17,539 bases of DNA, taken from the NCBI GenBank assembly GCA_934229335.1, contig CAKQDQ010000040.1, forward strand, positions 1-17,539, given 5' to 3'. The position numbers were made by a program, and so were the translations under genes. The notes beneath the pieces are model-generated. The model was not told the DNA's origin and ran no database searches. It was given only the letters and a program-made list of their open reading frames with translations. Source of the stretch: an uncultured Prevotella sp. (lineage in GTDB: Bacteria > Bacteroidota > Bacteroidia > Bacteroidales > Bacteroidaceae). Positions 1-8,963 of this stretch are shown piece after piece. Numbering within the stretch: position 1 is the stretch's first letter; the number at the start of each line of letters is the position of its first letter.

Positions 1-1825
1 CTACCTGATAGTATGGTGCAGCGAGTGGTTGTCCAGCACCATTTTCCCAGTCTGTAGTGCCGAGGTCAAATGAACCGTTTACGAGAATGTTACCACCGAG
101 ATACTTTGTGGTAGGCTCACCGTCAGTAACTACCGTTACGGCATCGCCAAACTCCAAGGAGCTATTGACCGCAGTAGCCTCATTGCTGAGACGTTCTTTT
201 CCTGTAAGGTCTACAATGCGTATGCGGTATTTGTTACCGTCCATACCAGCAAGCGTCACGGTATAGTTTGATGGATCTTCCTTTTGCTCCATTACCTGTA
301 CCGTTTTCCATACAGAAGTACCAAGAGACTTACACTGTACTTCCATTGACTGGTTGTATTCACCATTCTCGTCACTCCATGCTAACGTTACGTTCTGCGT
401 CTCTTTGTCGTAGTCAACGCTAAGAGTTGACGGGTTATATTGACGTGGCAGGTTAGGTACCTTCTCGTATGTACGGTCGTAACCTATACCTGTCTCTACG
501 CTTGCATAGTACTGTCCTGCAATAGACAATGCACCATCCTTTATTATCTTAGAACAGTCTGCCTCACTATTCCAGTAAGCGTAACGCTCCACGTATGGCG
601 AGGCGTTGAGCCAAGGTATTATTTTCTTCAGCTCATTGGCGTTCTTCTGCTGGTTAGCTTCAGAGTATGTGCGGTCGGTAGCGAAGATACCGTTGTTGTT
701 CCACGATGCTCCCCACACCCATTCTGAAATCCATATTGGACGACCACCAAAGCGATCATACCAATACTTCCAGTTGTTGAAGTTGCCACTGGGCCAATAG
801 CAGTGCAGGTCTACAATGTCGCAACGCCAACCACGTGCGTCGATAGAGTCGATAAACGCTTGTAAGTGATTAAGACTACCATCGTGTGAGCTTTCAGAAC
901 AAAGGCGCATACCTGTGCGCATAAGGTTCTCCCAGTTGCCGAGGACGGTCTCTACCGTCTGCGGATGGTCGTCAGATTTGTTGCCTGGTTCATTATTTGT
1001 CTTCATGTGACAAGCGTAAGTTACCTTACCGCAAGCTGATGATGACGGCCAATCCTCATAGATATGGTTTGGGACACACTCTACATCAGGCAGACGGTCA
1101 ACGCCTGTACCCCAATCATAACACCATGATGAGTTAATAAGCCCATTCTCCACCTCACGCGTATCACTGGCAAGACCTTTCTTCTGAGCATCGTTCCAAC
1201 GGAAGACACGATATGAAGTAATGCGCTGGTCGAGCACAACAGGAAGAGCAGATATCTCAAGGTCTTCCTTGTCGGCTATGAAACAGCGGCTATAACCTCT
1301 ACCACTGGCACGGGTAGAGAATGTCACCATGTATCCTCTTTTAAGCTTAAAGCTGCGTATTTTGTTATTGAGTTTGGCGTCTGTAAGGGTGTTCATGTAG
1401 CCGCCATCATTCTCAAGACCGAAGTCATTGACTGCCGTTCCGCCAAAATTCTTCTCTGAATATACGGTGAGAGGTTTGATATTGCTTGCGTATGGCATGA
1501 TGATAGCTCCCTGAGCATACATCTTCACCTGACAGTTTACTTTATTTACTGCCTGTGCTCCATTGATGAACACATGGTTTCTGAGCCAGTTGCTGATGAC
1601 TACACTCGGACGAACATTCTTTATTATCAATACTGCATGATCGGTATTGGTAATGTTTACCTTGCCGGCATCGGCAAACGGCGCAGCGGCAGTGATGACA
1701 AAGTCAACGTCATCACTCAATGTCACAGAGCCTGTCACCTGTCCCGACGTTGTGGTGGTGTTGCCCATGGCGGACAACGACAACAGCAATGCGGTAGCAA
1801 CGCTTAAAACTTTTTTTCTTTTCAT
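1..1825 (-). CDS. Secreted GH128/Asl1-like glycoside hydrolase (3' end outside window)
   Basis: The frame is open from an ATG at 1825 to the window edge, giving 608 residues with no stop, so the gene is 3'-truncated by the window. Residues 1-20 form a signal peptide (MKRKK, then a Leu/Ala-rich core). Residues about 30-195 are a beta-rich N-terminal domain. Residues about 200-440 resemble the Glyco_hydro_cc/GH128 TIM-barrel core: an NNEP motif puts the acid/base at E279, DLHCYW (339-344) supplies a conserved His-strand, and WISEW puts the nucleophile at E368. An FN3-like domain follows (about 455-555), and then the start of a carbohydrate-binding-like domain (NGSFDLGTTDW, from 583). Characterised GH128 enzymes are endo-beta-1,3-glucanases; the substrate here is unproven. 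It lies 149 bp after the PL11 gene, behind a hairpin, so it may be transcribed separately. Family call is fairly secure, specificity is not. Confidence 0.75.
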   Translation of the reverse strand, partial: MKRKKVLSVATALLLSLSAMGNTTTTSGQVTGSVTLSDDVDFVITAAAPFADAGKVNITNTDHAVLIIKNVRPSVVISNWLRNHVFINGAQAVNKVNCQVKMYAQGAIIMPYASNIKPLTVYSEKNFGGTAVNDFGLENDGGYMNTLTDAKLNNKIRSFKLKRGYMVTFSTRASGRGYSRCFIADKEDLEISALPVVLDQRITSYRVFRWNDAQKKGLASDTREVENGLINSSWCYDWGTGVDRLPDVECVPNHIYEDWPSSSACGKVTYACHMKTNNEPGNKSDDHPQTVETVLGNWENLMRTGMRLCSESSHDGSLNHLQAFIDSIDARGWRCDIVDLHCYWPSGNFNNWKYWYDRFGGRPIWISEWVWGASWNNNGIFATDRTYSEANQQKNANELKKIIPWLNASPYVERYAYWNSEADCSKIIKDGALSIAGQYYASVETGIGYDRTYEKVPNLPRQYNPSTLSVDYDKETQNVTLAWSDENGEYNQSMEVQCKSLGTSVWKTVQVMEQKEDPSNYTVTLAGMDGNKYRIRIVDLTGKERLSNEATAVNSSLEFGDAVTVVTDGEPTTKYLGGNILVNGSFDLGTTDWENGAGQPLAAPYYQV

Positions 1826-1885
1826 TATGTAGTTATTTTTATAGGATATTCTATTTCGTATACGTTTGAAATAATAACAACACTT

Positions 1886-1910
1886 ATTTTTTGACAGATT
1901 CTCAAAAAAT
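1886..1910. repeat. AT-rich 9-bp inverted repeat upstream of the GH128-like gene
   Basis: ATTTTTTGA (1886-1894) and TCAAAAAAT (1902-1910) are perfect inverted copies separated by 7 nt. They lie about 60-85 bp upstream of the GH128-like start codon, in the presumed promoter/leader. This could be an operator, or simply a chance pairing of A- and T-runs in AT-rich DNA. No convincing Bacteroidetes promoter (TTTG / TAnnTTTG at proper spacing) was found beside it. Confidence 0.3.
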
Positions 1911-1932
1911 GTCTATATAACAAAGAATCCAC

Positions 1933-1965
1933 CAAAGGCGAGCTTCTGTCGGAAACTCGCCTTTG
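1933..1965 (-). terminator. Perfect 10-bp hairpin after the PL11 gene
   Basis: The arms CAAAGGCGAG (1933-1942) and CTCGCCTTTG (1956-1965) are perfectly complementary around a 13-nt loop, starting 10 bp past the PL11 stop codon. The position suggests a transcript end or an mRNA-stabilising 3' hairpin. On the minus strand it is followed by GTGGATTCTTTG, not a clean U-run, so classical intrinsic termination is uncertain. Confidence 0.5.
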
Positions 1966-1974
1966 TGATTAGTA

Positions 1975-4900
1975 TTATCTCTTCACTGCCTTCTTCTCTG
2001 TTACAATGCCCTCGCGTGACACCATTCTTACAAGGTAGATTCCTGCTGGTACTCCTGCCGCTTTCATGTCAGCATTTACCTTACGCGGTGTGCTGTTGAA
2101 AGTCTGTACTGGTACGCCAGCCTGTGTGTAGACGGTCACCGCTACAGGCTCATCTTGTGGTATTGACGTTACACCTGTTGATATGTCGGTTATCACGAGC
2201 TTACCTTCGCTGAGCTTAGATGTGTCAAACTTGATGTTCATGTCGTCGCACTGTATCACTGGTGTTCCAGAGAAGCTCTTGACATCACGCCACAGTATGA
2301 TGGTATCGCCTACCGCTGGTGCTGTGCCAGTAGCGTATCTGAAATAGAGTGATATCGTTCCATTCACCGTAAGTTTGTTGACATTCTTGATGGTGGTACC
2401 ACTTACCGCAACGGCTGACAGAGGAGCTTCCTTGGTAGAAGACCTTCTTATACCGAAACGCAGCGTTCCTGTCTCTCCTATTGTTACATCTTGGTTATTG
2501 AACGCCAATGTTCCAGAGATGGCTGTTGCTGTACTGCCTGGCTGCAATGTGCCGTTTATGGTTACGGAAGTGTTCTTTATTGTAGCGGAACCTGTCATGG
2601 TTCCTGTCAAAGAGGCATTTTCCTGTACAGTCAAAGCCCCAGTACCTAATGACGCGGCTGAACCGAACACCTTTAGGCTACCACTGTTTACCTTTACTGT
2701 ACCTGTATTGTCCCATGCGCCTTTTACGGTCATCACGCCAGTACCTACCTTATTAAAGTTACTGTTGGCGGTAACTTTACCCTCGAAGGTGAAGTCGGTT
2801 TCATTACCTACGTTCCACGTACACCATGATGCAGCACCATTGTTATTATAAGAACACGTACCACCGAGGTTACCAGCACCTGTCACCTGACCTACGGCAT
2901 AGGTCAGACCAGCTGTCTGTACGGTGACGCCTGTAGAAAGATTGAGGGTTCCCTTAGGCATACCAGCTGTGCTGTTAATACAGAATCTGCCGTCTGCCGA
3001 TACCACAGAAGGCTTTACTGTTCCTTCAAATGCTGACCAGTCGCCATAGAGGGTAGCACGTGTTGCATACCACCCTGAACCCGAAACGAGTGGGTAGTTG
3101 ACTGTGACGGTACCACTGCCAAGTAATGCATTGCCGTAAGAACCTCTGCCATCGTTATACTGCAACACGGCATTCTTGCCAGCTGCTATCGTTACAGGAC
3201 AGGTAGAACCTGAGGCTACGGAGAGTGTTCCGCCCTGCATCTCAACAGATTGTGCAGGTGTTACCTGTGCAGCCACGCTACCTGATACTATCACAAGTTC
3301 TTTAAGATATGGATTGTTCTGCTCCATTATCAGCGAACCACCTCCTTGTTTCGTGAGGAGTGTACCAATGAGAAGCTTCTGTTGCGTCATAGAACCCTCT
3401 GTGAGCAGTTTGCCTCCTTGGTCGCCAATAAACATTATCGGTGAGGCATTTTGCGTCGATGCTGTAATATGCAATGTTGCACCATTCTCCATTGTAAAGT
3501 TTTTGGGAGAAATCGTCACGCCTCCTAAACCACCGTATGCCTGTGTACCACTGGCGAGGGTCTTTACTTTTACCGTACCGCCACGAAGATAATTGCCACC
3601 TTTATAGGTGTTATCGTTGCTCATTGTCACCGTTCCGTTGCCTTCTTTTACAAAGGCACCACTCTTGATGATACCCATACCAGTGAAGGTATAAGCCGCA
3701 GTGTTGCGTACACGCATAGTGTCTACGTCCATCTCACCACTTATTGTTACGTTTTTCACTGCTGCCTCATCGGTGAAGTTGACGATGTCTTTCGCCACGA
3801 AGACGTCAGGTGTCTTGGCAGCATCGCCCGTGAGATAGAAGTTTGCGGTATTGGCATAGTCCCAGACTCCGCTCTCGGCACCACTCCACTCTATCTCTGA
3901 CGCTTCGCGAATATCACTAAGAATGAGGTAGAGTGTATTGTCTTCTAACTTCAGTGAGGCTTTGTAGTCGCCCTGTCCCTCTATCTTTATATCGGAGAGA
4001 TTGCCTAACACTGACTGCACCCCACCGATACGATATTTTCCTGCGGTTACATTACCAGCCAGTTCTACTACAGGCATTAGGTACTTTGGTCCATACTGCC
4101 AATCTTTTGTCTCTACAGCGAGTTGTTTACAGCTTACGTTGTCTATCTTGCTGCCATTGATGTCAAGTACTAAGCGGCTACCAAAGCCGAGGGTTAATGT
4201 ATTCAACACTTCAATAGAACCTGTCTTGTCTGCTCCTCCTGGACGTATCACCGAACCGTAGTCTGCCTTCAGGCTTTTGAAGACTCCACCGTCTGAGTTC
4301 AGCTCTGCAAAGCGGTTGAGCCACAGTGGTGAATTCTTCAGCGTACCATCGAAGTTAAGTGTTCCTGCCCAGATATTTGTCTCACCGGTATACGTCATAT
4401 CTACCTTAGGTAGGTTGAGCACACCATCGCCTTGTTTCACTACACGTGTGGCACCTGTCAGCGGTCCGCCTGTAACGTTACACGTATAATCCGTGTAGTT
4501 TATCGTGGTGTTCTTCACCGTGGTATTGCTCTCTGCCGTACCCTGAACCCACGACGGCACATTGAATGTCACCATGTAAGGACTGGCACCTGAAGCTATC
4601 TTTATCTCGGTGTCGTTGTTCTCACATACTATAAGGTGGTCGTCGGTGGTTGATATTGTGCCCCCATTGGCTACCTCTTTACGTCCTGTCATGGTAAGCG
4701 GTGGTGGTGCTTGTGTGATGCCTTCCATTTCGCCTATGAAATAAGACTTGTGAGGTGGCTGGTTATATCCCATGGACTGCCACACCATAGCATTGCGATA
4801 CTGATGGTCGCTCCACAGTGTAGGCAGACGATGTTGTGTAGGTATACCAGTAGAATAGACAAGGATTGACTTATTATCACCACTTCTCATGATGAGTTCT

Positions 4901-6564
4901 TCTCGCCAATCTCCAAAAATATCTGCTATACCTCCAGGGTTATTCTTTGACCAGTTGTTACACTTAGAGCTGGGGAAGTTCCAACGTGCACCTGCTGTTG
5001 TCTTGCTTGCAGGCTTATATATTGCGCCATAGCCCTCTGTTCCTGGACTGTCGAAGTATTCGTCGAGCAGGTCACCATCCCAATATATGCGCTGATTGAG
5101 GTCTGCCCATGAGATGAAAGCGTTGGCATCTAACTCAGTAATAATTTTATCTGACGTAGAGCTTACCCAGCCTGAGCCTACACTTCTACCTATGGAACCA
5201 GGATAGTCGTTAGTAAAGTTCGCCATGAGACAACGACCGTCATCTCCTCCTCCTGCCTGACGATAATATAGTTGGGATGTCACCGCATTGCGGTAGTTAT
5301 TGGCTGGCGATGTCTCATTGCACGCAAACTGCTCCTCATACTTACGGTATGGGTCGAAGTCGGAACAATGCTGTGCATCGCCATGCCCCAGTCCTGTGGT
5401 TGAGAGTCCCTTACCATTATCGTCGATAACCATTGAGCCGAAGATGATTTCGTCTCTGCCATCCCAGTCTACATCGCCAATGGCGAAGTTATGGTATCCC
5501 TGTCCGAACCATGGTGAGCCATCCACGCTGTTCTCCCACGTCCAACGCGTGGTGAGTTTATGCGTCGCTGGATCTACGTCGAGTGCCATCATCTTATGCT
5601 TGGTGTATGCACCACGACCGAGAAAGATACTTGGCTTGTGTCCATCGAGATATGGCGCACCGAAGTAATGCTTCGTAGAGCGATGGCCTATTATGCCTGT
5701 TCCCCAGTCGGAGTCGTTGCCACGAGTTAGTGGATAGGTCATATAGTCGGGGTGACTGGAGTCACCTATCTGGTAGGGCTTGCCCGTAGCTCCTTCCAGA
5801 TACAGCAGATATTCATTACCTGAAGAGGTGTACTCCATGCCGCTCCAACGGGTGTCGACATTCATGTCGCCTATGTTCAGTGTAGTACCGTCGGCATAAT
5901 GTATCACGGCATTGTCTTGTATGCGGAGTAATACTTCTGCCTTGCCGTCCATATCCCAGTCGTAGCACACGCAATCCCACTGTTCGTCGGCTCCTGACAG
6001 CATATTTGGTCCGAGGTCTATCCACCAAAGTCGCTTGCCTGTACGGTCATAAGCATCAAGTACATGAAAGGCGTTCTTCTGTGTTACATCAGCGGCTACG
6101 CCACAAGGACGTTTGACGATAAACTCTACCACACCGTCACCATCGAGGTCGCCAATGGAGACGTCGTTGAGGGTATAAAGTGATGTAACATCAGTGCCGT
6201 CACGACCTATTATAGGCTGTACGGGGATAGTGAGGCAACCGTTTGCCCACTGCTGAACAGCATTACTCTTTGCCTGTTCTACTCCACGCACTACGGCTGC
6301 TACCTGATACTTGCTTATTGAGGTTCCTGAAGTGTGGTGGTAGTTGGAAACGGAGAGATTCTTTGCCAACAGTGTGCCATCACAATAAAGATTGTAAGTG
6401 ACATCATAATACTCCTCACCGAAGACACGCCACGACACAAGGTTACCGCCACCGCTATTTGCGGGGACGGCTACCACGCCACGGTCTATCTTGTCTGTGA
6501 CACGCTGCGACATTGCAGGCATCATGGCAAGCAGCATAGCCGCTGTTAAAAAAGACTTTTTCAT
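1975..6564 (-). CDS. Rhamnogalacturonan lyase (PL11) with giant beta-repeat extension
   Basis: A 1529-residue secreted protein with a signal peptide at 1-19/20 (cleavage near AMSQ). Residues about 22-628 match the PL11 rhamnogalacturonan lyase fold, which cuts the rhamnose-galacturonic acid backbone of RG-I by beta-elimination. Visible PL11 marks are calcium-loop-like motifs GDLDGDG (138-144), YDWDMDG (201-207) and GDVDWDG (363-369), plus FGDWREELI (550-558) and HQYRNA (587-592) near the end of the propeller. PL11 enzymes are usually about 600 residues long. Here about 900 more follow: Gly/Thr/Asn-rich beta-strand repeats like those of autotransporter passengers (VVKQGDGVLNL at 708, FVKEGNGTVTM at 971, KVGTGVMTVKG at 1272). 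A C-terminal tail of sorting-domain type follows (VTVYTQAGVPVQTF, then VPAGIYLV, ending KKAVKR). It starts 20 bp after the protease gene, so it is probably co-transcribed. The lyase call is secure; the role of the extension is unknown. Confidence 0.93.
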   Translation of the reverse strand: MKKSFLTAAMLLAMMPAMSQRVTDKIDRGVVAVPANSGGGNLVSWRVFGEEYYDVTYNLYCDGTLLAKNLSVSNYHHTSGTSISKYQVAAVVRGVEQAKSNAVQQWANGCLTIPVQPIIGRDGTDVTSLYTLNDVSIGDLDGDGVVEFIVKRPCGVAADVTQKNAFHVLDAYDRTGKRLWWIDLGPNMLSGADEQWDCVCYDWDMDGKAEVLLRIQDNAVIHYADGTTLNIGDMNVDTRWSGMEYTSSGNEYLLYLEGATGKPYQIGDSSHPDYMTYPLTRGNDSDWGTGIIGHRSTKHYFGAPYLDGHKPSIFLGRGAYTKHKMMALDVDPATHKLTTRWTWENSVDGSPWFGQGYHNFAIGDVDWDGRDEIIFGSMVIDDNGKGLSTTGLGHGDAQHCSDFDPYRKYEEQFACNETSPANNYRNAVTSQLYYRQAGGGDDGRCLMANFTNDYPGSIGRSVGSGWVSSTSDKIITELDANAFISWADLNQRIYWDGDLLDEYFDSPGTEGYGAIYKPASKTTAGARWNFPSSKCNNWSKNNPGGIADIFGDWREELIMRSGDNKSILVYSTGIPTQHRLPTLWSDHQYRNAMVWQSMGYNQPPHKSYFIGEMEGITQAPPPLTMTGRKEVANGGTISTTDDHLIVCENNDTEIKIASGASPYMVTFNVPSWVQGTAESNTTVKNTTINYTDYTCNVTGGPLTGATRVVKQGDGVLNLPKVDMTYTGETNIWAGTLNFDGTLKNSPLWLNRFAELNSDGGVFKSLKADYGSVIRPGGADKTGSIEVLNTLTLGFGSRLVLDINGSKIDNVSCKQLAVETKDWQYGPKYLMPVVELAGNVTAGKYRIGGVQSVLGNLSDIKIEGQGDYKASLKLEDNTLYLILSDIREASEIEWSGAESGVWDYANTANFYLTGDAAKTPDVFVAKDIVNFTDEAAVKNVTISGEMDVDTMRVRNTAAYTFTGMGIIKSGAFVKEGNGTVTMSNDNTYKGGNYLRGGTVKVKTLASGTQAYGGLGGVTISPKNFTMENGATLHITASTQNASPIMFIGDQGGKLLTEGSMTQQKLLIGTLLTKQGGGSLIMEQNNPYLKELVIVSGSVAAQVTPAQSVEMQGGTLSVASGSTCPVTIAAGKNAVLQYNDGRGSYGNALLGSGTVTVNYPLVSGSGWYATRATLYGDWSAFEGTVKPSVVSADGRFCINSTAGMPKGTLNLSTGVTVQTAGLTYAVGQVTGAGNLGGTCSYNNNGAASWCTWNVGNETDFTFEGKVTANSNFNKVGTGVMTVKGAWDNTGTVKVNSGSLKVFGSAASLGTGALTVQENASLTGTMTGSATIKNTSVTINGTLQPGSTATAISGTLAFNNQDVTIGETGTLRFGIRRSSTKEAPLSAVAVSGTTIKNVNKLTVNGTISLYFRYATGTAPAVGDTIILWRDVKSFSGTPVIQCDDMNIKFDTSKLSEGKLVITDISTGVTSIPQDEPVAVTVYTQAGVPVQTFNSTPRKVNADMKAAGVPAGIYLVRMVSREGIVTEKKAVKR

Positions 6565-6584
6565 TTACTTAAGGTTAGTTTGGG

Positions 6585-8942
6585 TTAGTATTTTGCTATT
6601 TTCTTGGTATTCTGTATATATATACCAGCAGGAAGTTGCTGCAAAGTTTTACCTGTAGCCTTACCATCGATAGTGTAGACGGTATTCATACAGTCTGTAT
6701 TCTGACGTTCTACTACCGTCTGTACTCCCGTAATGTCTTCTAAGGTTGCTCCTCCAAGATAATAAAGACGGAAGTTATCGAAGCAGGTCCAGTAGGAACT
6801 GTTACTGTTTGTGCCACGCAGTATGACGCTAAGGTCGCCATTGGTTGGTATGTAAACCGTCAGCTCGTTATCATAGTCACCCTTGGCAAAGTGTGCAGCG
6901 GCAGATGCCATATTGTTAGGCACATAGGTTCCGTCTGTCATCTGCTTATCACCAGAATTATAGGATGTAGCACTGCGTTCCGCCATGAGGTTCTTTATAG
7001 CAGTCTTTCCCAATGTTGTTTGATTGAGCCATAGATTTACACTGACATTGTTAGTGCCTTTGAGATAGGCATTGTAGGCATCTGTATAAGAGCCTGGACG
7101 CTGGAAGCCCTGCACCTTAACGACGTATGTGCCCTTTGGCATATTCTTTATCACCTGTGTGGCGTTTACTGTTGACTGGTAGAACTCTATCTCGCCATTG
7201 TTGCAGGTTGCTCCTGAACCTAATGTCCAACCGTTCTTACCATCTGCGAAAGAGGGGTTAACGAGCATTGAAGTCAGATCAAAAGGTTTTTCTTTGTCGG
7301 CTATTATAACATTTGCGAGGAATGTCTTGCCAGCCGTCAGCAGTTCTTCTGCATATTCTTGTATCTCTGATGGCGTGGTAGAGACAGCGCATTTAGCATC
7401 AAGGTCTGCAATGGTAGCGTTGAGGGTAGTAGCCGCTCCCGTTGTTAGTTCCTTATGAGGGGTTTGCAACCATGCTTCTACCATTTTTTTGTTGACATTA
7501 AACTGGTCCTTAGCGGCAATGGCTGCACTGTTGTCGAGTGCCTTTGCCTCATCGGCTGTGAGTATGAGCCAGCGCTGCGCCTGCATATTGTCGGCAATGT
7601 TGAGCTGCTGTGTCATTACGGAGCTGTTGCTATATGCCGTTAAGCAAGCTGGTGTCAAGGACTGGTTTTCTGGATGTATTATCCAATATCCTCGCTGCGT
7701 TGTCACTACTGTACCTGCTTCACTCTTTACATCTATACGCGAACGCATCAAGTGGAAGTTTTCTGAAGATGTTGGCACTGTACGCTGCACGGTTTTTATT
7801 CCGTTTACTCCTGTTGAACTATATGTCATATAATCCCCTGTAGCCGCATTACGAAGCTGGTAATATTGATTATCTGGCGTAAAGGTGACATACCATGCTG
7901 AAGCGTCGTTGGCAGCGGCCTCGGCTGCTGTCATCTTCTTCCATTTTAGGTAATGGTTGGCGTCTTCTACCAAATAAGCGGTATATAGTCCGTGGCTTTC
8001 GTCCTCACTCTTGATGTAGTACTTCTGGGTGTCTTCTTGATCAAATGAGTAGTAAGGTGTGCCATATGCCATAGTGCTTGTGGCGGGGAGTCCATCTTCA
8101 CCTACTGCTTGTGCCAACAGACTGGTTATTGTATAGAGCTGTTCGGTACCGTTGTCTTCATGTGCACCGTTAATGCCGTATGGCCAGATGTGTGTTTGGT
8201 CGCCATTGACAATGCTTGTGGCGCTGTTGTCCCAGAAACGTACAAGGTTTGTAGCACGGTCACCTAACCACTGCCCTGTTCCACTACCACCGCGTAGTGG
8301 CGTGTTACTGCCGTTCCATCTATCATGTGTGCCTACTCCTATAGCGTGAAGGGCTTCGTGCATGATGGTTCCTGTGCGTTGATATGAGCTATTGGGACCT
8401 ACTCGCATCCAGCCTCCATAAGAACAATCGGCTGTAGGAGTACTCGCTCCATAGTGTACGTTTAAGTTCAGACCACTAATGCTTGTGTGATTGTTCCAGT
8501 ACTCTACGCATGATGATACAGCTGAGTTGATGCGTGCGTTGGCAGCATCGTCGGCTCCGTTGTCATATTGCCAGGTAATAGTTCCCATCGGTATGGTGAC
8601 TATCTTTATCACATTGCCATAACCTACGCTTCCATCACTGGTGATGGCATATGCACGAGCATAGTATTTTGTTGCTGGCTGTAGTCCCTCCATACGGAAG
8701 ATTAGTCCGTTGTTACTGAATGTCTTTGTAGTCTTGTTGTCGTTGATAGTCGGTTCCTTGCTATCGGCACTCCAACAGAATCCACGTTCCTTTATTGGTG
8801 ATCCCGTACTGACAAAGGTAGCTCTGCCATATGCGGTTGTCGCACCACGGGCAAAGCGGGAATCGGTGGTTACGGTTGGGGCTTGTGCCATTGCTTGCAC
8901 TGCAAGCATTGTGGCTATACATGATATTATTTCTTTCTTCAT
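6585..8942 (-). CDS. Secreted metzincin-like zinc metalloprotease with lectin-like domains
   Basis: A 785-residue protein with a signal peptide (about 1-20, AMAQ). An FN3-like domain spans about 22-116. The catalytic domain (about 118-300) carries HEALHAIGVGTH at 195-206, an exact HExxHxxGxxH zinc site (H195, H199, H206; general base E196). STMAYG follows, with M291 as a plausible Met-turn. These two marks together define metzincins. Next come a ricin/beta-trefoil-like region (about 305-460, ending QAQRW), a helical linker (about 462-550), a galactose-binding-like jelly roll (about 558-730, starting VNPSFADGKNGW) and a sorting-type tail (TVYTIDGK, then LPAGIYIQNTKK). The gaps are 21 bp to the upstream glycosidase gene and 20 bp to the downstream lyase gene, so it sits inside the enzyme block. 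The protease call is secure from the motif; the substrate is unknown, perhaps a plant or host glycoprotein. Confidence 0.85.
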   Translation of the reverse strand: MKKEIISCIATMLAVQAMAQAPTVTTDSRFARGATTAYGRATFVSTGSPIKERGFCWSADSKEPTINDNKTTKTFSNNGLIFRMEGLQPATKYYARAYAITSDGSVGYGNVIKIVTIPMGTITWQYDNGADDAANARINSAVSSCVEYWNNHTSISGLNLNVHYGASTPTADCSYGGWMRVGPNSSYQRTGTIMHEALHAIGVGTHDRWNGSNTPLRGGSGTGQWLGDRATNLVRFWDNSATSIVNGDQTHIWPYGINGAHEDNGTEQLYTITSLLAQAVGEDGLPATSTMAYGTPYYSFDQEDTQKYYIKSEDESHGLYTAYLVEDANHYLKWKKMTAAEAAANDASAWYVTFTPDNQYYQLRNAATGDYMTYSSTGVNGIKTVQRTVPTSSENFHLMRSRIDVKSEAGTVVTTQRGYWIIHPENQSLTPACLTAYSNSSVMTQQLNIADNMQAQRWLILTADEAKALDNSAAIAAKDQFNVNKKMVEAWLQTPHKELTTGAATTLNATIADLDAKCAVSTTPSEIQEYAEELLTAGKTFLANVIIADKEKPFDLTSMLVNPSFADGKNGWTLGSGATCNNGEIEFYQSTVNATQVIKNMPKGTYVVKVQGFQRPGSYTDAYNAYLKGTNNVSVNLWLNQTTLGKTAIKNLMAERSATSYNSGDKQMTDGTYVPNNMASAAAHFAKGDYDNELTVYIPTNGDLSVILRGTNSNSSYWTCFDNFRLYYLGGATLEDITGVQTVVERQNTDCMNTVYTIDGKATGKTLQQLPAGIYIQNTKKIAKY

Positions 8943-8963
8943 AACTTTTTCTTCACTGATCTA

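Noticed and set aside
1860..1930. Bacteroidetes promoter (TTTG, then TAnnTTTG) upstream of the GH128-like gene
   Set aside because: A TTTG followed by TAAGTGTT is present on the minus strand, but the -7 box has mismatches and the spacing of about 16 nt is shorter than expected.
2375..2851. Plus-strand open frame of 158 codons opposite the PL11 gene
   Set aside because: It lies wholly antisense to the repeat region of a clear 1529-residue protein. The translation is Val/Pro-rich as expected from the reverse of Gly/Thr/Asn codons, and shows no domain or start context.
3176..3592. Plus-strand open frame of 138 codons opposite the PL11 extension
   Set aside because: Shadow of the minus-strand gene; Pro/Cys-rich composition and no recognisable feature.
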